DNA from: an uncultured Akkermansia sp.
GTDB lineage: Bacteria; Verrucomicrobiota; Verrucomicrobiia; Verrucomicrobiales; Akkermansiaceae
Direction of reading: 5' to 3'
Length of the DNA: 64,000 nucleotides
Assembly (NCBI GenBank): GCA_904501975.1
Contig: CAJGCZ010000002.1
Span: 59,046-123,045, forward strand
The stretch's first letter is position 1, and every line of letters begins with the position of its first letter. This document shows, in pieces, positions 15,322-24,867 of the stretch. The notes beneath the pieces were generated by a model. The model was given only the letters and a program-made list of their open reading frames with translations. It had not been told where the DNA came from and made no database searches. Both the position numbers and the translations under genes were made by a program.

Positions 15322-16455
15322 ATGGCTAAATCTTTCAAAGCACTGTTAAACAAGCGACCGCCGTGGTTTTCTCACGTAGGAGCAGGTGGCGAGGTCATTC
15401 TTGGCACCATGGCTCGAGTTGTTCGCAATTTACCGGGTCACTGTTTCCCGGGATGGAGCACAGAAGAAGGGCGCAAGGCTGTAGCCGACATTCTATTGCC
15501 GGTCATTCTCGAATTGCCCGGCAATAAAACAGCCGCCTTCAGCGCAGAGCTGAGCAATCTGAGCTATACTCAACGCCGCGTTCTCTTAGAGCGCAAGCAA
15601 ATCAGCCACAGTATGGCAGCCCGCCAAGCCGGCTGCCACATCGTCATCAACGGCAAACAAGACACTGTATTCATGATTAACGAAGAAGAGCATCTCGTAA
15701 TGCACTTCTTTGCGACGGATGACAACTGCTTTCCCGTGCTGAAGCGCGCTGAAAAAATTACCGCAGCACTGGAGCAAAAGCTGCAATTTGCCACCAACGC
15801 TCATGGCGACAACCTCACCAGCCTCCCGACTGAAGCAGGGTGCAGTGTACAGCTCTATACCATTCTTCATCTTCCGGGCTTGGTAACTGCAAACATGATG
15901 CAGCAAGTAAACAGAGCTTTGGAGAAAATGTGTCTCTCCATTTCACCATTTTACCAAAACCTGGGCGACGACGCCGGCAATCTGTTTGTTGTGTACACAG
16001 CCCCCATTCCACAGGGAGAAGAAGAAGAAGTGGCGGAAATGCTCGAACAAATAACCACCGCTCTTCAAACGCGCGAGTGCCAGGTACGCAACCGTCTCAT
16101 TCAGAATCCGGAAACCACCTCCATGATTCCGGACTTAGTCAACCGTGCTTACGGCATCATGCGCTACGCCTGCCGTATGGAGTACAAAGAATTTCTCGCC
16201 TCAATTTCCATGCTCAAATTAGGGCTTAGCGTCGGTTTCATACGTCCGACAACACTCAGTCCTATTCAGTTCTTGGACAAATTGTCGGAATATATGCTGG
16301 AAACAGCACCCTACCATGCAGAATACCAACACCAAGTAACAGATTCCTTGGTACACTCCATGCGCTGCCTCATCAATTGCAGCATACTGGCAGAAATTGA
16401 ACTTCTTTCAGACTTTTACAAAGCAGCCCAGTCAGCATTAACAGACGAGCAATAA
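15322..16455 (+). CDS. mcsB: McsB family protein (phosphagen-kinase fold), probably catalytically impaired
   Basis: A 377-residue member of the ATP:guanido phosphotransferase fold, clearly in the McsB branch by order, context and segments such as NEEEHL, LTSLPTEAG and AYGIM. McsB marks proteins with phospho-arginine for ClpC-ClpP. By alignment from memory with Bacillus McsB and arginine kinase, key residues have changed: the first Arg of S-x-R-x-R is Met30, the Arg after NEEDH is Val126, the CPTN cysteine is Leu168, and the Arg that follows it is Gln177. Glu121 of NEE is kept. Loss of three ATP-phosphate-binding arginines suggests a pseudokinase or a changed reaction. It stays in operon order between mcsA and clpC (clpC starts 1 nt after its stop). 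Confidence 0.85.
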   Translation: MAKSFKALLNKRPPWFSHVGAGGEVILGTMARVVRNLPGHCFPGWSTEEGRKAVADILLPVILELPGNKTAAFSAELSNLSYTQRRVLLERKQISHSMAARQAGCHIVINGKQDTVFMINEEEHLVMHFFATDDNCFPVLKRAEKITAALEQKLQFATNAHGDNLTSLPTEAGCSVQLYTILHLPGLVTANMMQQVNRALEKMCLSISPFYQNLGDDAGNLFVVYTAPIPQGEEEEVAEMLEQITTALQTRECQVRNRLIQNPETTSMIPDLVNRAYGIMRYACRMEYKEFLASISMLKLGLSVGFIRPTTLSPIQFLDKLSEYMLETAPYHAEYQHQVTDSLVHSMRCLINCSILAEIELLSDFYKAAQSALTDEQ

Positions 16456-16456
16456 C

Positions 16457-19087
16457 ATGAACATACCCAATTTTACACCCAGAGCCCAACTTGTATTAAA
16501 TGCGGCACGCAGCGTTGCGGATCGCTTCCACCACTGCTATATCGGCGCAGAGCACATCCTGCTGGCCATGCTGAAGACCGGAAAGGGCGTGGCTGTCACC
16601 ATCATGGAAAACATGGGAGTCAACATCCAGGAACTCATTCACTCGATTGAGTCCTCCATCATCGTAGGCAGTTCATCCGGCTCAGATGGCACCCTGCCCT
16701 ACACACCGAGAGTGAAGCGCATACTCTCCACAGCCGCCACTGAAGCTAAAGAGCTTAACCACAATTACGTAGGCACCGAGCATATTTTACTCTCCATGCT
16801 CAAGGACGATAACGGCTTGGTAAGAGACGCCCTTTTCAATGCCGGATTAAACTACGAAGACGCGAAAGAGAATATCATCCGCGAGGTAGGCACCCAGCCC
16901 CCGCCTTCCATCATGACGGACCGCAATGCCAACTCCAATAGCGGCAATCATTACGGACCGGATGACGATGAGGATGCAAACTCATTTTTGCGTAAACAAC
17001 GCTCCCGAGACAGAGATCCCGGCACCCCTGCCTTGGATGCTTTCGGGCGTGACCTGACAGCCCGAGCCGCCGCCGGTGAGCTCGATCCCGTCATTGGGCG
17101 TCGTGCAGAAATTGAGCGCGTCATTCAAATTCTTTGCCGCCGCACAAAAAACAACCCGGTTCTTTTGGGCGAGGCAGGCGTCGGCAAAACCGCCATTGTA
17201 GAAGGACTTGCGCAAATGATAGTCGAAGGCGATGTGCCGGAATTTTTAAGAGAAAAGAAAATCATCTCTCTTGATTTGGCACTCATGGTAGCAGGCACAA
17301 AGTACCGCGGCCAGTTCGAGGAGCGAATCAAGGCCGTCATGGAAGAGGTGCAACGCAACCGCAACGTCATTCTCTTCATTGACGAAATGCACACTCTGGT
17401 GGGTGCCGGTTCCTCTGAGGGCACCATGGATGCCTCCAACATCATCAAACCGGCACTTTCACGCGGCGAGCTTCAAGCCATCGGTGCAACCACACTTAAC
17501 GAATACCGCAAGCATATAGAAAAGGACGCAGCCTTTGAGAGACGCTTCCAGCAGGTGCAGGTAAAAGAACCCTCTGTAGAAGATACAGTGCAAATTCTGA
17601 AAGGCATTGCCCCGCGCTACGAAGAACACCACCATGTTCGCTACACAGAAGCAGCGCTTGAAGCAGCCGCACACTTGGCTAAGCGCTATCTGCATGGCAG
17701 ATTTTTGCCGGACAAAGCCGTGGACGTCATGGATGAAGCCGCTTCCCGCATCTGCATCGCGCGCATGACTCGCCCTGCCTCCCTCAAGGCCTACGAGACA
17801 AAACGTAAGGAAATGGAGGCCCGCAAGAAAGAAGCGGTTGAAAAACAACTCTTTGAAGAAGCCGGCACCTTGCGCGACCAATTGCAGGATCTTGAGGCAG
17901 ACTTCCAAAAAGCCGTCAGCGAGTGGCAAGAATCCGCACGCGACAACTCCCTTGTTGTAACCGAGGAAGATGTCATGGCCGTAATTTCCAAATGGACAGG
18001 AATTCCCCTTGCCCGAATGGAAGAAAAAGAAGCAGAAAAACTCCTGCGCATGGAGGAAACGCTGAAAAACAAGGTTATCGGCCAAATGGAAGCATGCTCT
18101 GCAATCTCCCGAGCCTTACGCCGCAGCCGCGCTGATATTAAAGACCCGCGTCGTCCTATCGGCTCTTTCCTCTTCATGGGGCCGACCGGTGTGGGTAAAA
18201 CCTACTTGGCCAGAAACCTGGCAGAAATCATGTTCGGCACGGCAGAAGCCCTCATTCAGGTCGACATGAGCGAGTACATGGAGAAACACAGCACAAGCCG
18301 ACTGATTGGCTCACCTCCCGGTTATGTGGGGCACAGAGACGGCGGTCAGCTGACAGAGCAAGTACGCCGCCGCCCCTACTCCGTCATTCTGTTTGACGAA
18401 GTGGAGAAAGCGCACCCGGACGTCATGAACCTGCTCTTACAAGTGCTGGAAGACGGCAGCTTAACGGACTCCCTCGGCCGCAAGGTAAGCTTCAGCAACA
18501 GTATCATTATTCTCACCTCCAACGTGGGCGCCAGTTTGGCTACGCGACAAGGCAGAATGGGATTCGGCGCCGTTGATAACGAAGAAGCCGACTATGAAAC
18601 GATGAAAGAGCGCATCGCCGAAGCCGCAAAACAGCACTTCCGTCCCGAGTTTATCAATCGATTCGATGAATTGATTGTCTTCCGTATGCTGGAGCGTAAG
18701 GACTTGGAGCAAATCGTCGTCCTCGAGGCACAGAAACTTATCGACCGCCTTGCAGCCAAGCAAATCACCCTCTCTCTTTCTCCGGAGGTGGTAAGCATGC
18801 TGGTAGACAAGGGATACGATCCGCAGTACGGTGCGCGTCCTATGCGCCGCGCTATAGAGCGCTTGCTGGAAGACCCCATTGCCGAAGCGATACTTCGCGG
18901 CGACTTGGCCGCCGGCATTATCTCTCAGGCGGTTCGCCCTGAAGGCACGGATAAAATCGACTTCCGTTCTACGGCACCCCAAGTAGAAAAAGAAGACGAG
19001 CCTAAAAAACCGGCTGCGCCCAAAAAGAAAAAGGCAAGCACCACCAAAGCAACCAAAACAACGACACGCCGTAAAAAGGTTGACTGA
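16457..19087 (+). CDS. clpC: ClpC-type AAA+ unfoldase
   Basis: An 876-residue Hsp100 unfoldase. The N-terminal double Clp repeat (1-145) binds adaptors. AAA-1 has Walker A GEAGVGKT at about 237. The middle domain (about 430-490) carries a UVR-like coiled coil typical of ClpC. AAA-2 has Walker A GPTGVGKT at about 575. RMGFG shortly after it fits the ClpP-docking loop. The last 30 residues are an unusual Lys/Thr/Ala-rich tail ([15 protein letters not shown]...RRKK), not part of the normal family. clpP is not in this window. It should unfold substrates brought by the McsA/McsB proteins encoded just upstream. Confidence 0.95.
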   Translation: MNIPNFTPRAQLVLNAARSVADRFHHCYIGAEHILLAMLKTGKGVAVTIMENMGVNIQELIHSIESSIIVGSSSGSDGTLPYTPRVKRILSTAATEAKELNHNYVGTEHILLSMLKDDNGLVRDALFNAGLNYEDAKENIIREVGTQPPPSIMTDRNANSNSGNHYGPDDDEDANSFLRKQRSRDRDPGTPALDAFGRDLTARAAAGELDPVIGRRAEIERVIQILCRRTKNNPVLLGEAGVGKTAIVEGLAQMIVEGDVPEFLREKKIISLDLALMVAGTKYRGQFEERIKAVMEEVQRNRNVILFIDEMHTLVGAGSSEGTMDASNIIKPALSRGELQAIGATTLNEYRKHIEKDAAFERRFQQVQVKEPSVEDTVQILKGIAPRYEEHHHVRYTEAALEAAAHLAKRYLHGRFLPDKAVDVMDEAASRICIARMTRPASLKAYETKRKEMEARKKEAVEKQLFEEAGTLRDQLQDLEADFQKAVSEWQESARDNSLVVTEEDVMAVISKWTGIPLARMEEKEAEKLLRMEETLKNKVIGQMEACSAISRALRRSRADIKDPRRPIGSFLFMGPTGVGKTYLARNLAEIMFGTAEALIQVDMSEYMEKHSTSRLIGSPPGYVGHRDGGQLTEQVRRRPYSVILFDEVEKAHPDVMNLLLQVLEDGSLTDSLGRKVSFSNSIIILTSNVGASLATRQGRMGFGAVDNEEADYETMKERIAEAAKQHFRPEFINRFDELIVFRMLERKDLEQIVVLEAQKLIDRLAAKQITLSLSPEVVSMLVDKGYDPQYGARPMRRAIERLLEDPIAEAILRGDLAAGIISQAVRPEGTDKIDFRSTAPQVEKEDEPKKPAAPKKKKASTTKATKTTTRRKKVD

Positions 19088-19105
19088 TAACACCTTCTTC
19101 CACTC

Positions 19106-20086
19106 ATGAAACAGGCACCGATTAAAAAGGTTGACAGCGTTTCCGTGGCTCGATTTTACGAGAACCACGGCAAAACGCTGGAGCTGCAGCTGCGCAATAG
19201 TCCGTTAGGCACATTCAGGCGCATTCTCCAGCCCACCCTCAACCGCCCCGGATTGGCCTTAGCCGGCTTCTTCGACTACTTTGCCCACGAGCGCATTCAG
19301 GTATTCGGCGCTGCAGAAATAGCCTACATGGAAACCATGGAAGGCCATTCCCGCGAAGAGAGACTGCGCAAATTGTTTGCCAAAGATGTCCCCTGCCTGG
19401 TATTTACGAGAAATGAAGACATACCCAGTGATGTGCTTCGCTTGGCAGATGAATATGCAGTCTCCGTCTTTAGCACACCGTTGCCAACAGTTAAGCTTGT
19501 TAACAGAGCCACCATTATTCTGGAAAACGAGTTTGCTGAAAGCACCACATTGCATGGTTGCATGGTAGATGTAAACGGCGTGGGTGTTCTTATTACCGGG
19601 GAGAGCGGAATCGGCAAGAGCGAGATTTCTCTCGGCTTGGTAGAACGCGGTGCTTCACTGGTGGCGGACGACATGGTAAAGATACGCAACATCGGCGGTG
19701 AGCTCATTGGCTCCTCTCCTAAATTGAGCAGCGGCTTTATTGAAATCCGCGGTATCGGCATCATCAATGTTACAAACCTCTTCGGCCTGAAAGCATACCG
19801 CAAAGAAAGAAAGTTAGATTTGCTCATTCACCTCTCCAACGGACAAATGACCGACCACGAACGCTTGGGGCTCGACCGCAACAAGACGAACATATTGGGA
19901 GCCGATATAACAAAACTCACACTTACTGTAGCCCCCGGGCGCGATATGACCCGCTTGGTAGAAGTTGCCGCTCTGGGCCATTATCTGCGCGAATCAGGTT
20001 ACGATATGGCCGGCGAGTTTAACAAACGCCTGCATCAGGAAATCGCCTTGCGCAACCAAATGAACAACAATAGCAACCTTAAATAA
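19106..20086 (+). CDS. hprK: HPr kinase/phosphorylase
   Basis: A 326-residue enzyme that phosphorylates and dephosphorylates a Ser on the phosphocarrier HPr. The N-terminal domain is followed by catalytic His150 (LHGCMVDVNGVG), P-loop GESGIGKSE at 165-173, VADD at 187-190 and the family signature EIRGIGIINVTNLFG at 213-227. All key residues are kept. In diderms HprK often regulates processes other than sugar repression. HPr is not in this window. The gene lies 18 nt after clpC, in the same operon as the McsA/McsB proteins. Confidence 0.95.
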   Translation: MKQAPIKKVDSVSVARFYENHGKTLELQLRNSPLGTFRRILQPTLNRPGLALAGFFDYFAHERIQVFGAAEIAYMETMEGHSREERLRKLFAKDVPCLVFTRNEDIPSDVLRLADEYAVSVFSTPLPTVKLVNRATIILENEFAESTTLHGCMVDVNGVGVLITGESGIGKSEISLGLVERGASLVADDMVKIRNIGGELIGSSPKLSSGFIEIRGIGIINVTNLFGLKAYRKERKLDLLIHLSNGQMTDHERLGLDRNKTNILGADITKLTLTVAPGRDMTRLVEVAALGHYLRESGYDMAGEFNKRLHQEIALRNQMNNNSNLK

Positions 20087-20093
20087 ACTTACC

Positions 20094-20852
20094 ATGATTC
20101 AGCTTTCTCACATCACGGAGTTATTGGACAACAAACTCCGCATCCACGAAATCAAAGATGCCTCGGTTGCCGTTAATGGTTTACAGGTTGAAAACAACGG
20201 CCACGTCACTAAAGTAGCCTTGGCGGTAGATGGCTCACAGAAAACCATCGAGGATGCTGTAGCTGCCGGTGCAGATTTGCTCATCTTGCACCACGGTATT
20301 TACTGGTGCGGCTTACAACCAATGACCGGGTGGTTCAAAAAGAAAATCACCACGTGTTTGAACCATAATTTGGCTGTATACAGTGCCCACCTGCCCTTAG
20401 ACCTGCACCCCGAACTGGGCAATAACGCCGGCATAGCCGCCGCGCTGAACCTGACGGATTGCACACCGGAGGTCGATTACCACGGCACCCTTATCGGCGT
20501 GGCCGGTCTTTTCCACGGCACCGTAGGTGAACTGAAAGCGCGCTTTGCAGAAATCACCGGCAGCACAGTTACGGGCGTTATTCACGATGCGTCGGCTCCG
20601 GCCGGTCGCGTTGCTGTATGCTCCGGAGGCGCCGGCGACAGCATATACCAAATCCACGGGAAAGGATACACCACCTTCATCACCGGCGAAGAGAATCACT
20701 GGGTCAAAAACGCAGCAGAAGACTTGGGCGTCAATATTCTTTTTGGCGGCCACTATGCTACGGAAACCTTTGGTGTAAAATCGCTCGGAGCCCTGCTGGA
20801 GGCACAATTCGGCCTGCCGACCGTCTTTATAGATAACCCCACAGGCATGTAA
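20094..20852 (+). CDS. Nif3-like dinuclear metal-centre protein
   Basis: A 252-residue protein of the Nif3/YbgI family (also called GTP cyclohydrolase I type 2). Metal-binding histidines appear in LILHHGIYW and VYSAHLPLDLHPELGNN near residues 60-110, and in GGHYATETFG near the C-terminus. The family forms toroidal hexamers with two metals per subunit; its true reaction is unsettled. The gene is 7 nt after hprK and 5 nt before the pseudouridine synthase gene, so it is inside the operon. No Shine-Dalgarno sequence precedes it. Confidence 0.93.
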   Translation: MIQLSHITELLDNKLRIHEIKDASVAVNGLQVENNGHVTKVALAVDGSQKTIEDAVAAGADLLILHHGIYWCGLQPMTGWFKKKITTCLNHNLAVYSAHLPLDLHPELGNNAGIAAALNLTDCTPEVDYHGTLIGVAGLFHGTVGELKARFAEITGSTVTGVIHDASAPAGRVAVCSGGAGDSIYQIHGKGYTTFITGEENHWVKNAAEDLGVNILFGGHYATETFGVKSLGALLEAQFGLPTVFIDNPTGM

Positions 20853-20857
20853 TCGCC

Positions 20858-21793
20858 ATGCTCATCATCGCAGAAGATTCAATCGGTGCACGACTCGACC
20901 AGTTTTTGGCAGGCCAACTGCCGGAGCTGTCGCGCGCGCGTATTCAAGCCCTCATCAAATCCGGAGAAATCACCGTTAACGGCAAAACGTCAAAAGCGAA
21001 AACCCCGATTGAGCGAGGCATGCGCATTGAGGTCAATATCCCCGAGCCGGAGCCAACCGAAGCCCAGCCCCAAGATATTCCGCTGAATGTTCTGTATGAA
21101 GACAGCGATGTCATTGTGATAGATAAGGAAAGCGGTATGGTAGTGCACCCGGCCGCCGGCAATCCGGATGGCACGTTGGTTAATGCCGTCCTCTTCCACT
21201 GCGGGGATTTATCCGGAATTGGTGGCGTAGAACGCCCCGGCATTGTTCACCGACTGGATAAAGACACCAGCGGATGCATTGTCGTTGCAAAGAACGACCG
21301 CGCCCACCTCTCACTCACCACCCAATTTGCTGAGAGAGATACCGGCAAAATCTACTTAGCCGTGGTACAAGGTTGCCCCAAAGAACCGGAGGGCACCGTA
21401 TTCACCAATATCGGCAGACACCCCGTTAATCGTCTCAAGATGGCGGTTGTTAATCCCGGTGCAGGTAAACCGGCCATCACGGATTACCGCGTACTGAAGC
21501 ATGATGCCTCTAGCGATAGCTCTTTAGTAATGTGTACACTACACACAGGGCGCACACACCAAATACGCGTTCACATGCTCCACTTGGGGCACCCCCTCAT
21601 CGGGGACCCGATTTATGCGCATCCGCAGCGACAAAAGGCAAAGCCGGGGCGATTAATGCTGCACGCATGGCGTTTAGCATTCAACCATCCTGCAGACGGG
21701 CATCGTGTAGCCATTCAATCTGAGATACCTGCAGAATACACACCATGGCTTATTGACACGCAGCTACCGGAATGGGAAGAGAAAAAGGGTTGA
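20858..21793 (+). CDS. rluD: RluD-type 23S rRNA pseudouridine synthase
   Basis: A 311-residue RluA-family enzyme. An S4 RNA-binding domain (residues 10-60, RLDQFL...SRARIQALIKSGEITVNG type) precedes the catalytic domain with HRLDKDTSG, where the Asp is the nucleophile, and HTGRTHQIRVH. The usual target for this layout is uridines of 23S rRNA helix 69, but RluC-type specificity cannot be excluded. It is the last gene of the mcsA operon; the recombinase gene starts 34 nt downstream behind its own likely promoter. Confidence 0.92.
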   Translation: MLIIAEDSIGARLDQFLAGQLPELSRARIQALIKSGEITVNGKTSKAKTPIERGMRIEVNIPEPEPTEAQPQDIPLNVLYEDSDVIVIDKESGMVVHPAAGNPDGTLVNAVLFHCGDLSGIGGVERPGIVHRLDKDTSGCIVVAKNDRAHLSLTTQFAERDTGKIYLAVVQGCPKEPEGTVFTNIGRHPVNRLKMAVVNPGAGKPAITDYRVLKHDASSDSSLVMCTLHTGRTHQIRVHMLHLGHPLIGDPIYAHPQRQKAKPGRLMLHAWRLAFNHPADGHRVAIQSEIPAEYTPWLIDTQLPEWEEKKG

Positions 21794-21827
21794 AATTCAA
21801 CAATTGAGCGTGATATGACAATCACGC
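21790..21827 (+). promoter_or_regulatory. Promoter with inverted repeat before the recombinase gene
   Basis: TTGAAA (21790-21795), 18-bp spacer, TATGAC (21814-21819), then 8 nt to the ATG. The -10 lies in the loop of a perfect 7-bp inverted repeat, GCGTGAT (21808-21814) and ATCACGC (21821-21827), which abuts the start codon. This could be an operator or an RNA hairpin. The overlap with the promoter is seen; its role is inferred. Confidence 0.4.
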
Positions 21828-22862
21828 ATGACTACTTATCCTATCCTGGGCAGCATTAATCTACCCGTTAATGAAACGGACATACTGCGATTATTCATTG
21901 AGTTCACGGAAATAGCACAGGCTACCGATTTGAACAAAAAAAACTTGGTAGCCCTTTACAGAAAAGTTATTCAAACAGGTCTCAAGTATCTGAATGACAA
22001 TGATGATGAAGCCACCTTCCGAGAGGCGGCAGAAGAAAGCCTGCACATGCGTGCTCATAGACGCCCCAGCACCTTAGCAGACCTTCGCTCATACATTAAC
22101 CGTTTTATCACTGTAGCAGATTGGGTGGATAAAGACATTCGCCGCGTTACGCGCAAAGAGTGCCGCGCGCTCTTAGAGAAAGAGTTTAACTCCAGCGGAC
22201 ATGTATTTTTGAAAGCCAAAAGCGTTCTTCACAGTATCTTTTCGTTAGCGATTAAACAAGGCTGGTGCGAGAAAAACCCCGTTTCCGGCATCATGGGTAA
22301 GCGCGTTAAAGAAGAGCGAATAGAAATCCTGAAAACACAACAAATTGCAGCATTAATGAAAGCCATGCTTTCACCGGATATGCAATGTATGCAAGCAGCC
22401 GTGCGACTCATGCTGTGGTGCGGTGTGCGCCCCGGCGAAATCCAGCGTTTGCAATGGCGGGACATTGATTTCCGGGAAAAAGAAGTATACATAGAAAGCC
22501 ACGCCAGTAAAACCGGCGGTGCAAGAGCCATTCCGTTACGTGGCGGCGCTTTACGCCTCAAAGAGTTCCGCAAAAAAGACCATGAACTTATAGCCCCTAA
22601 CGATTGGAACCGCATGTGGGCAAAATTAAGACGCCGTGCCGGGTTTGACGACTGGCAAAAAGACGTACTACGCCACACCTTTGCCAGTATGCACCTCAAG
22701 TATTTTCACAACCTGTTTCTTTTGCAGGAAGAAATGGGGCATCGCGACAGCACGCTTCTGCGCACCCGATACCTCAATCTGCGCAACCTCTCGCGGCGAG
22801 AGGCCTACATCTTTTTCAACTGGGATAAGGCAGATTTCCCCGAAGAGGAGGATACCTTATAG
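21828..22862 (+). CDS. Tyrosine recombinase (phage-integrase family)
   Basis: A 344-residue site-specific recombinase. An N-terminal SAM-like core-binding domain (about 60-150) is followed by the catalytic domain: Arg in CGVRPGEI (about 199), Lys in SKTGGARAIPL, LRHTFAS (about 280), GHRDS (about 304) and the nucleophile Tyr in TRYLNL (about 314). The first His of the HxxR box is Asp here (DVLR), a change tolerated in some members. There is no excisionase, no flanking direct repeat that I can see and no cargo, so it is either a remnant or a resident chromosomal recombinase. It is not XerC/D-like in length. Confidence 0.88.
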   Translation: MTTYPILGSINLPVNETDILRLFIEFTEIAQATDLNKKNLVALYRKVIQTGLKYLNDNDDEATFREAAEESLHMRAHRRPSTLADLRSYINRFITVADWVDKDIRRVTRKECRALLEKEFNSSGHVFLKAKSVLHSIFSLAIKQGWCEKNPVSGIMGKRVKEERIEILKTQQIAALMKAMLSPDMQCMQAAVRLMLWCGVRPGEIQRLQWRDIDFREKEVYIESHASKTGGARAIPLRGGALRLKEFRKKDHELIAPNDWNRMWAKLRRRAGFDDWQKDVLRHTFASMHLKYFHNLFLLQEEMGHRDSTLLRTRYLNLRNLSRREAYIFFNWDKADFPEEEDTL

Positions 22863-22895
22863 CCACAGATTCGTGGTGTATGCCGCGAAAGATGG

Positions 22896-22923
22896 TTGAC
22901 GCAGGCGCAAATGAGAGTAGAAT
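22896..22923 (+). promoter_or_regulatory. Promoter of htpG
   Basis: TTGACG (22896-22901), 16-bp spacer, TAGAAT (22918-22923). The predicted leader is about 13 nt without a Shine-Dalgarno sequence. It excludes the longer upstream start at 22880. Confidence 0.6.
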
Positions 22924-22942
22924 TACCCACAAGATTACTATT

Positions 22943-24787
22943 ATGGAAAGCACGACACATCAATTTCAGACAGAAGTCCGCCAATTGCTGGATATTGTTA
23001 TCCACGCCTTTTACAGCGACCGCGAAGTATTTGTCCGCGAGCTTGTTTCCAATGCCTCCGATGCCTTGGAAAAATTGCGTCTCAAGCAACTGACCGGCGT
23101 AGCCATTGCAGACCCGGCCCGCCAACTCGGCATCACCATCAGTGCCGACGAAGAAAAACACACACTCACCATTGCCGATTCCGGTATCGGCATGACCGAA
23201 GAAGAGGTTATCGAATACCTTGGCACCATTGCTCACTCCGGCACTAAGAAGTTCTTAGAGGCCATGAAGGAGAGCCAAGGCGGCACACAAGATCTCATTG
23301 GGCAGTTCGGTGTAGGTTTCTACAGTGCCTTTATGGCCGCAGACTCAGTTGAGGTCACGACACGCTCATGGCAGCCCGAAGCTAAGCCGGTTACATGGAT
23401 TAGCGACGGCCAGCAGGGCTACACATTGCAGGAAGCCCCGGCTGATACACCCCGTGGCACCAGCATCCTCATTCACCTTAAGGAAGACGCCCACAACTTT
23501 GCCCAAGAGCACACACTGCGCTACATCATTGGCAAGTACAGTAACTTCGTTGGCTTCCCCATCGACTTTAACGGCGAGCACATCAATACCGTGCAAGCTA
23601 TTTGGATGAAGAACAAGAAGGATGTTACCACCGAGGAATATGAGGAGTTCTACAAGTTCATCGGTCATACAGAAACAGAGCCGCTGACCTGGATGCACTT
23701 CAGCGCCGATGCCCCCATTGTCCTCAACTCCGTGCTCTATGTGCCTAAGGAAAGCCCCGAAGCTATGGGCTTTGGCCGTTGTGAGCCGAATGTTTCCTTA
23801 TACTGCCACAAGGTTCTTATCGACAGCAAGCCGGAGAATCTGCTGCCTGAGTGGCTGCGCTTCCTGACCGGCGTGGTAGACAGCGAGGACCTGCCCCTTA
23901 ACATCTCCCGCGAAATGTTGCAGGATAACTCCCTGCTCCGCCGCATTTCCGGCATCATTACCAAGCGCTTCATCAAACACTTGGAAACGCTGGCTAAGGA
24001 CGACACCGAGAAATATGAATCCTTCTGGCGCCAGTTCAGTCGCTTCATTAAAGAAGGTATTGTTACCTCTTGGGAGCATAAAGAAGCGCTTGCCAAACTA
24101 CTGCGTTTTGAATCCACCTTCACCGAGCCCGGCAAACTTACCTCCTTTGCCGATTATATTGGCCGCATGAAGGAAAACCAAAAGGACATTTATGTACTTT
24201 ACGGTGCTTCCCGTGCTCAATTGGAGAACAGCCCCTACTTGGATGCCCTGAAAGCTCGCGGCTTTGAAGTGTGCTTCCTCACCGATGGTGGCGACCAGTT
24301 CGTCATTGAAAGCATCATGAAGGTAGACGACAAGGCGGTTAAGTCCATTGACAGAGCAGACCTGGAACTGCCCCCGTTGGATACACCGACAGATTCTCCC
24401 GCCTTGGGTGAAGAAGAAGGCAACAAGCTGACGGAATGGGTAAGCAGCGCCTTTGCTGAGAATTTCAGCAAGGTTTCCATCAGCGATCGCGTCACCTCCG
24501 CCCCTGCTATTGCCCTGCAAAGCGCCGACGATGTGGCACCGGAAGTGCGTGCCTACCTGAAAGCTATGGGGCAACCCGTTCCGGAAACGCATCCGGAGAT
24601 TGCCTTCAATCCTCACAGCCCGATTGTACAAAAGCTTGCCACCCTCCGTACAGAAGACGAGGAATTAGCCAAACTTTTGGCCGGCCAGCTGATTAACACA
24701 GCCTTGTTGCGCGCAGGCATGCTTGAGGATCCGTCCAAACTTGCCGATAACTCACAGGCCTTGCTCGAGAAACTCCTCAGCAAGTAA
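22943..24787 (+). CDS. htpG: Chaperone HtpG (Hsp90)
   Basis: A 614-residue Hsp90. The N-terminal GHKL ATPase domain contains FYSDREVFVRELVSNASDA, DSGIGMT and GQFGVGFYSAFM. The middle domain has the catalytic-loop region SEDLPLNISREMLQ, and a C-terminal dimerisation domain follows with no MEEVD tail, as expected in bacteria. It is a cytosolic ATP-driven chaperone. It has its own promoter and terminator and no heat-shock operator that I recognise. Confidence 0.97.
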   Translation: MESTTHQFQTEVRQLLDIVIHAFYSDREVFVRELVSNASDALEKLRLKQLTGVAIADPARQLGITISADEEKHTLTIADSGIGMTEEEVIEYLGTIAHSGTKKFLEAMKESQGGTQDLIGQFGVGFYSAFMAADSVEVTTRSWQPEAKPVTWISDGQQGYTLQEAPADTPRGTSILIHLKEDAHNFAQEHTLRYIIGKYSNFVGFPIDFNGEHINTVQAIWMKNKKDVTTEEYEEFYKFIGHTETEPLTWMHFSADAPIVLNSVLYVPKESPEAMGFGRCEPNVSLYCHKVLIDSKPENLLPEWLRFLTGVVDSEDLPLNISREMLQDNSLLRRISGIITKRFIKHLETLAKDDTEKYESFWRQFSRFIKEGIVTSWEHKEALAKLLRFESTFTEPGKLTSFADYIGRMKENQKDIYVLYGASRAQLENSPYLDALKARGFEVCFLTDGGDQFVIESIMKVDDKAVKSIDRADLELPPLDTPTDSPALGEEEGNKLTEWVSSAFAENFSKVSISDRVTSAPAIALQSADDVAPEVRAYLKAMGQPVPETHPEIAFNPHSPIVQKLATLRTEDEELAKLLAGQLINTALLRAGMLEDPSKLADNSQALLEKLLSK

Positions 24788-24811
24788 TATCGGCATACAT
24801 ATAGCTTCCAT

Positions 24812-24848
24812 ATCCCGCCTTATCAGCACTGGTGAGGCGGGATTTTTT
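24812..24848 (+). terminator. Terminator after htpG
   Basis: A 9-bp GC-rich stem (24812-24820 with 24835-24843) followed by TTTTTT. Confidence 0.85.
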
Positions 24849-24867
24849 AGACCTAACTCCGCTACCC

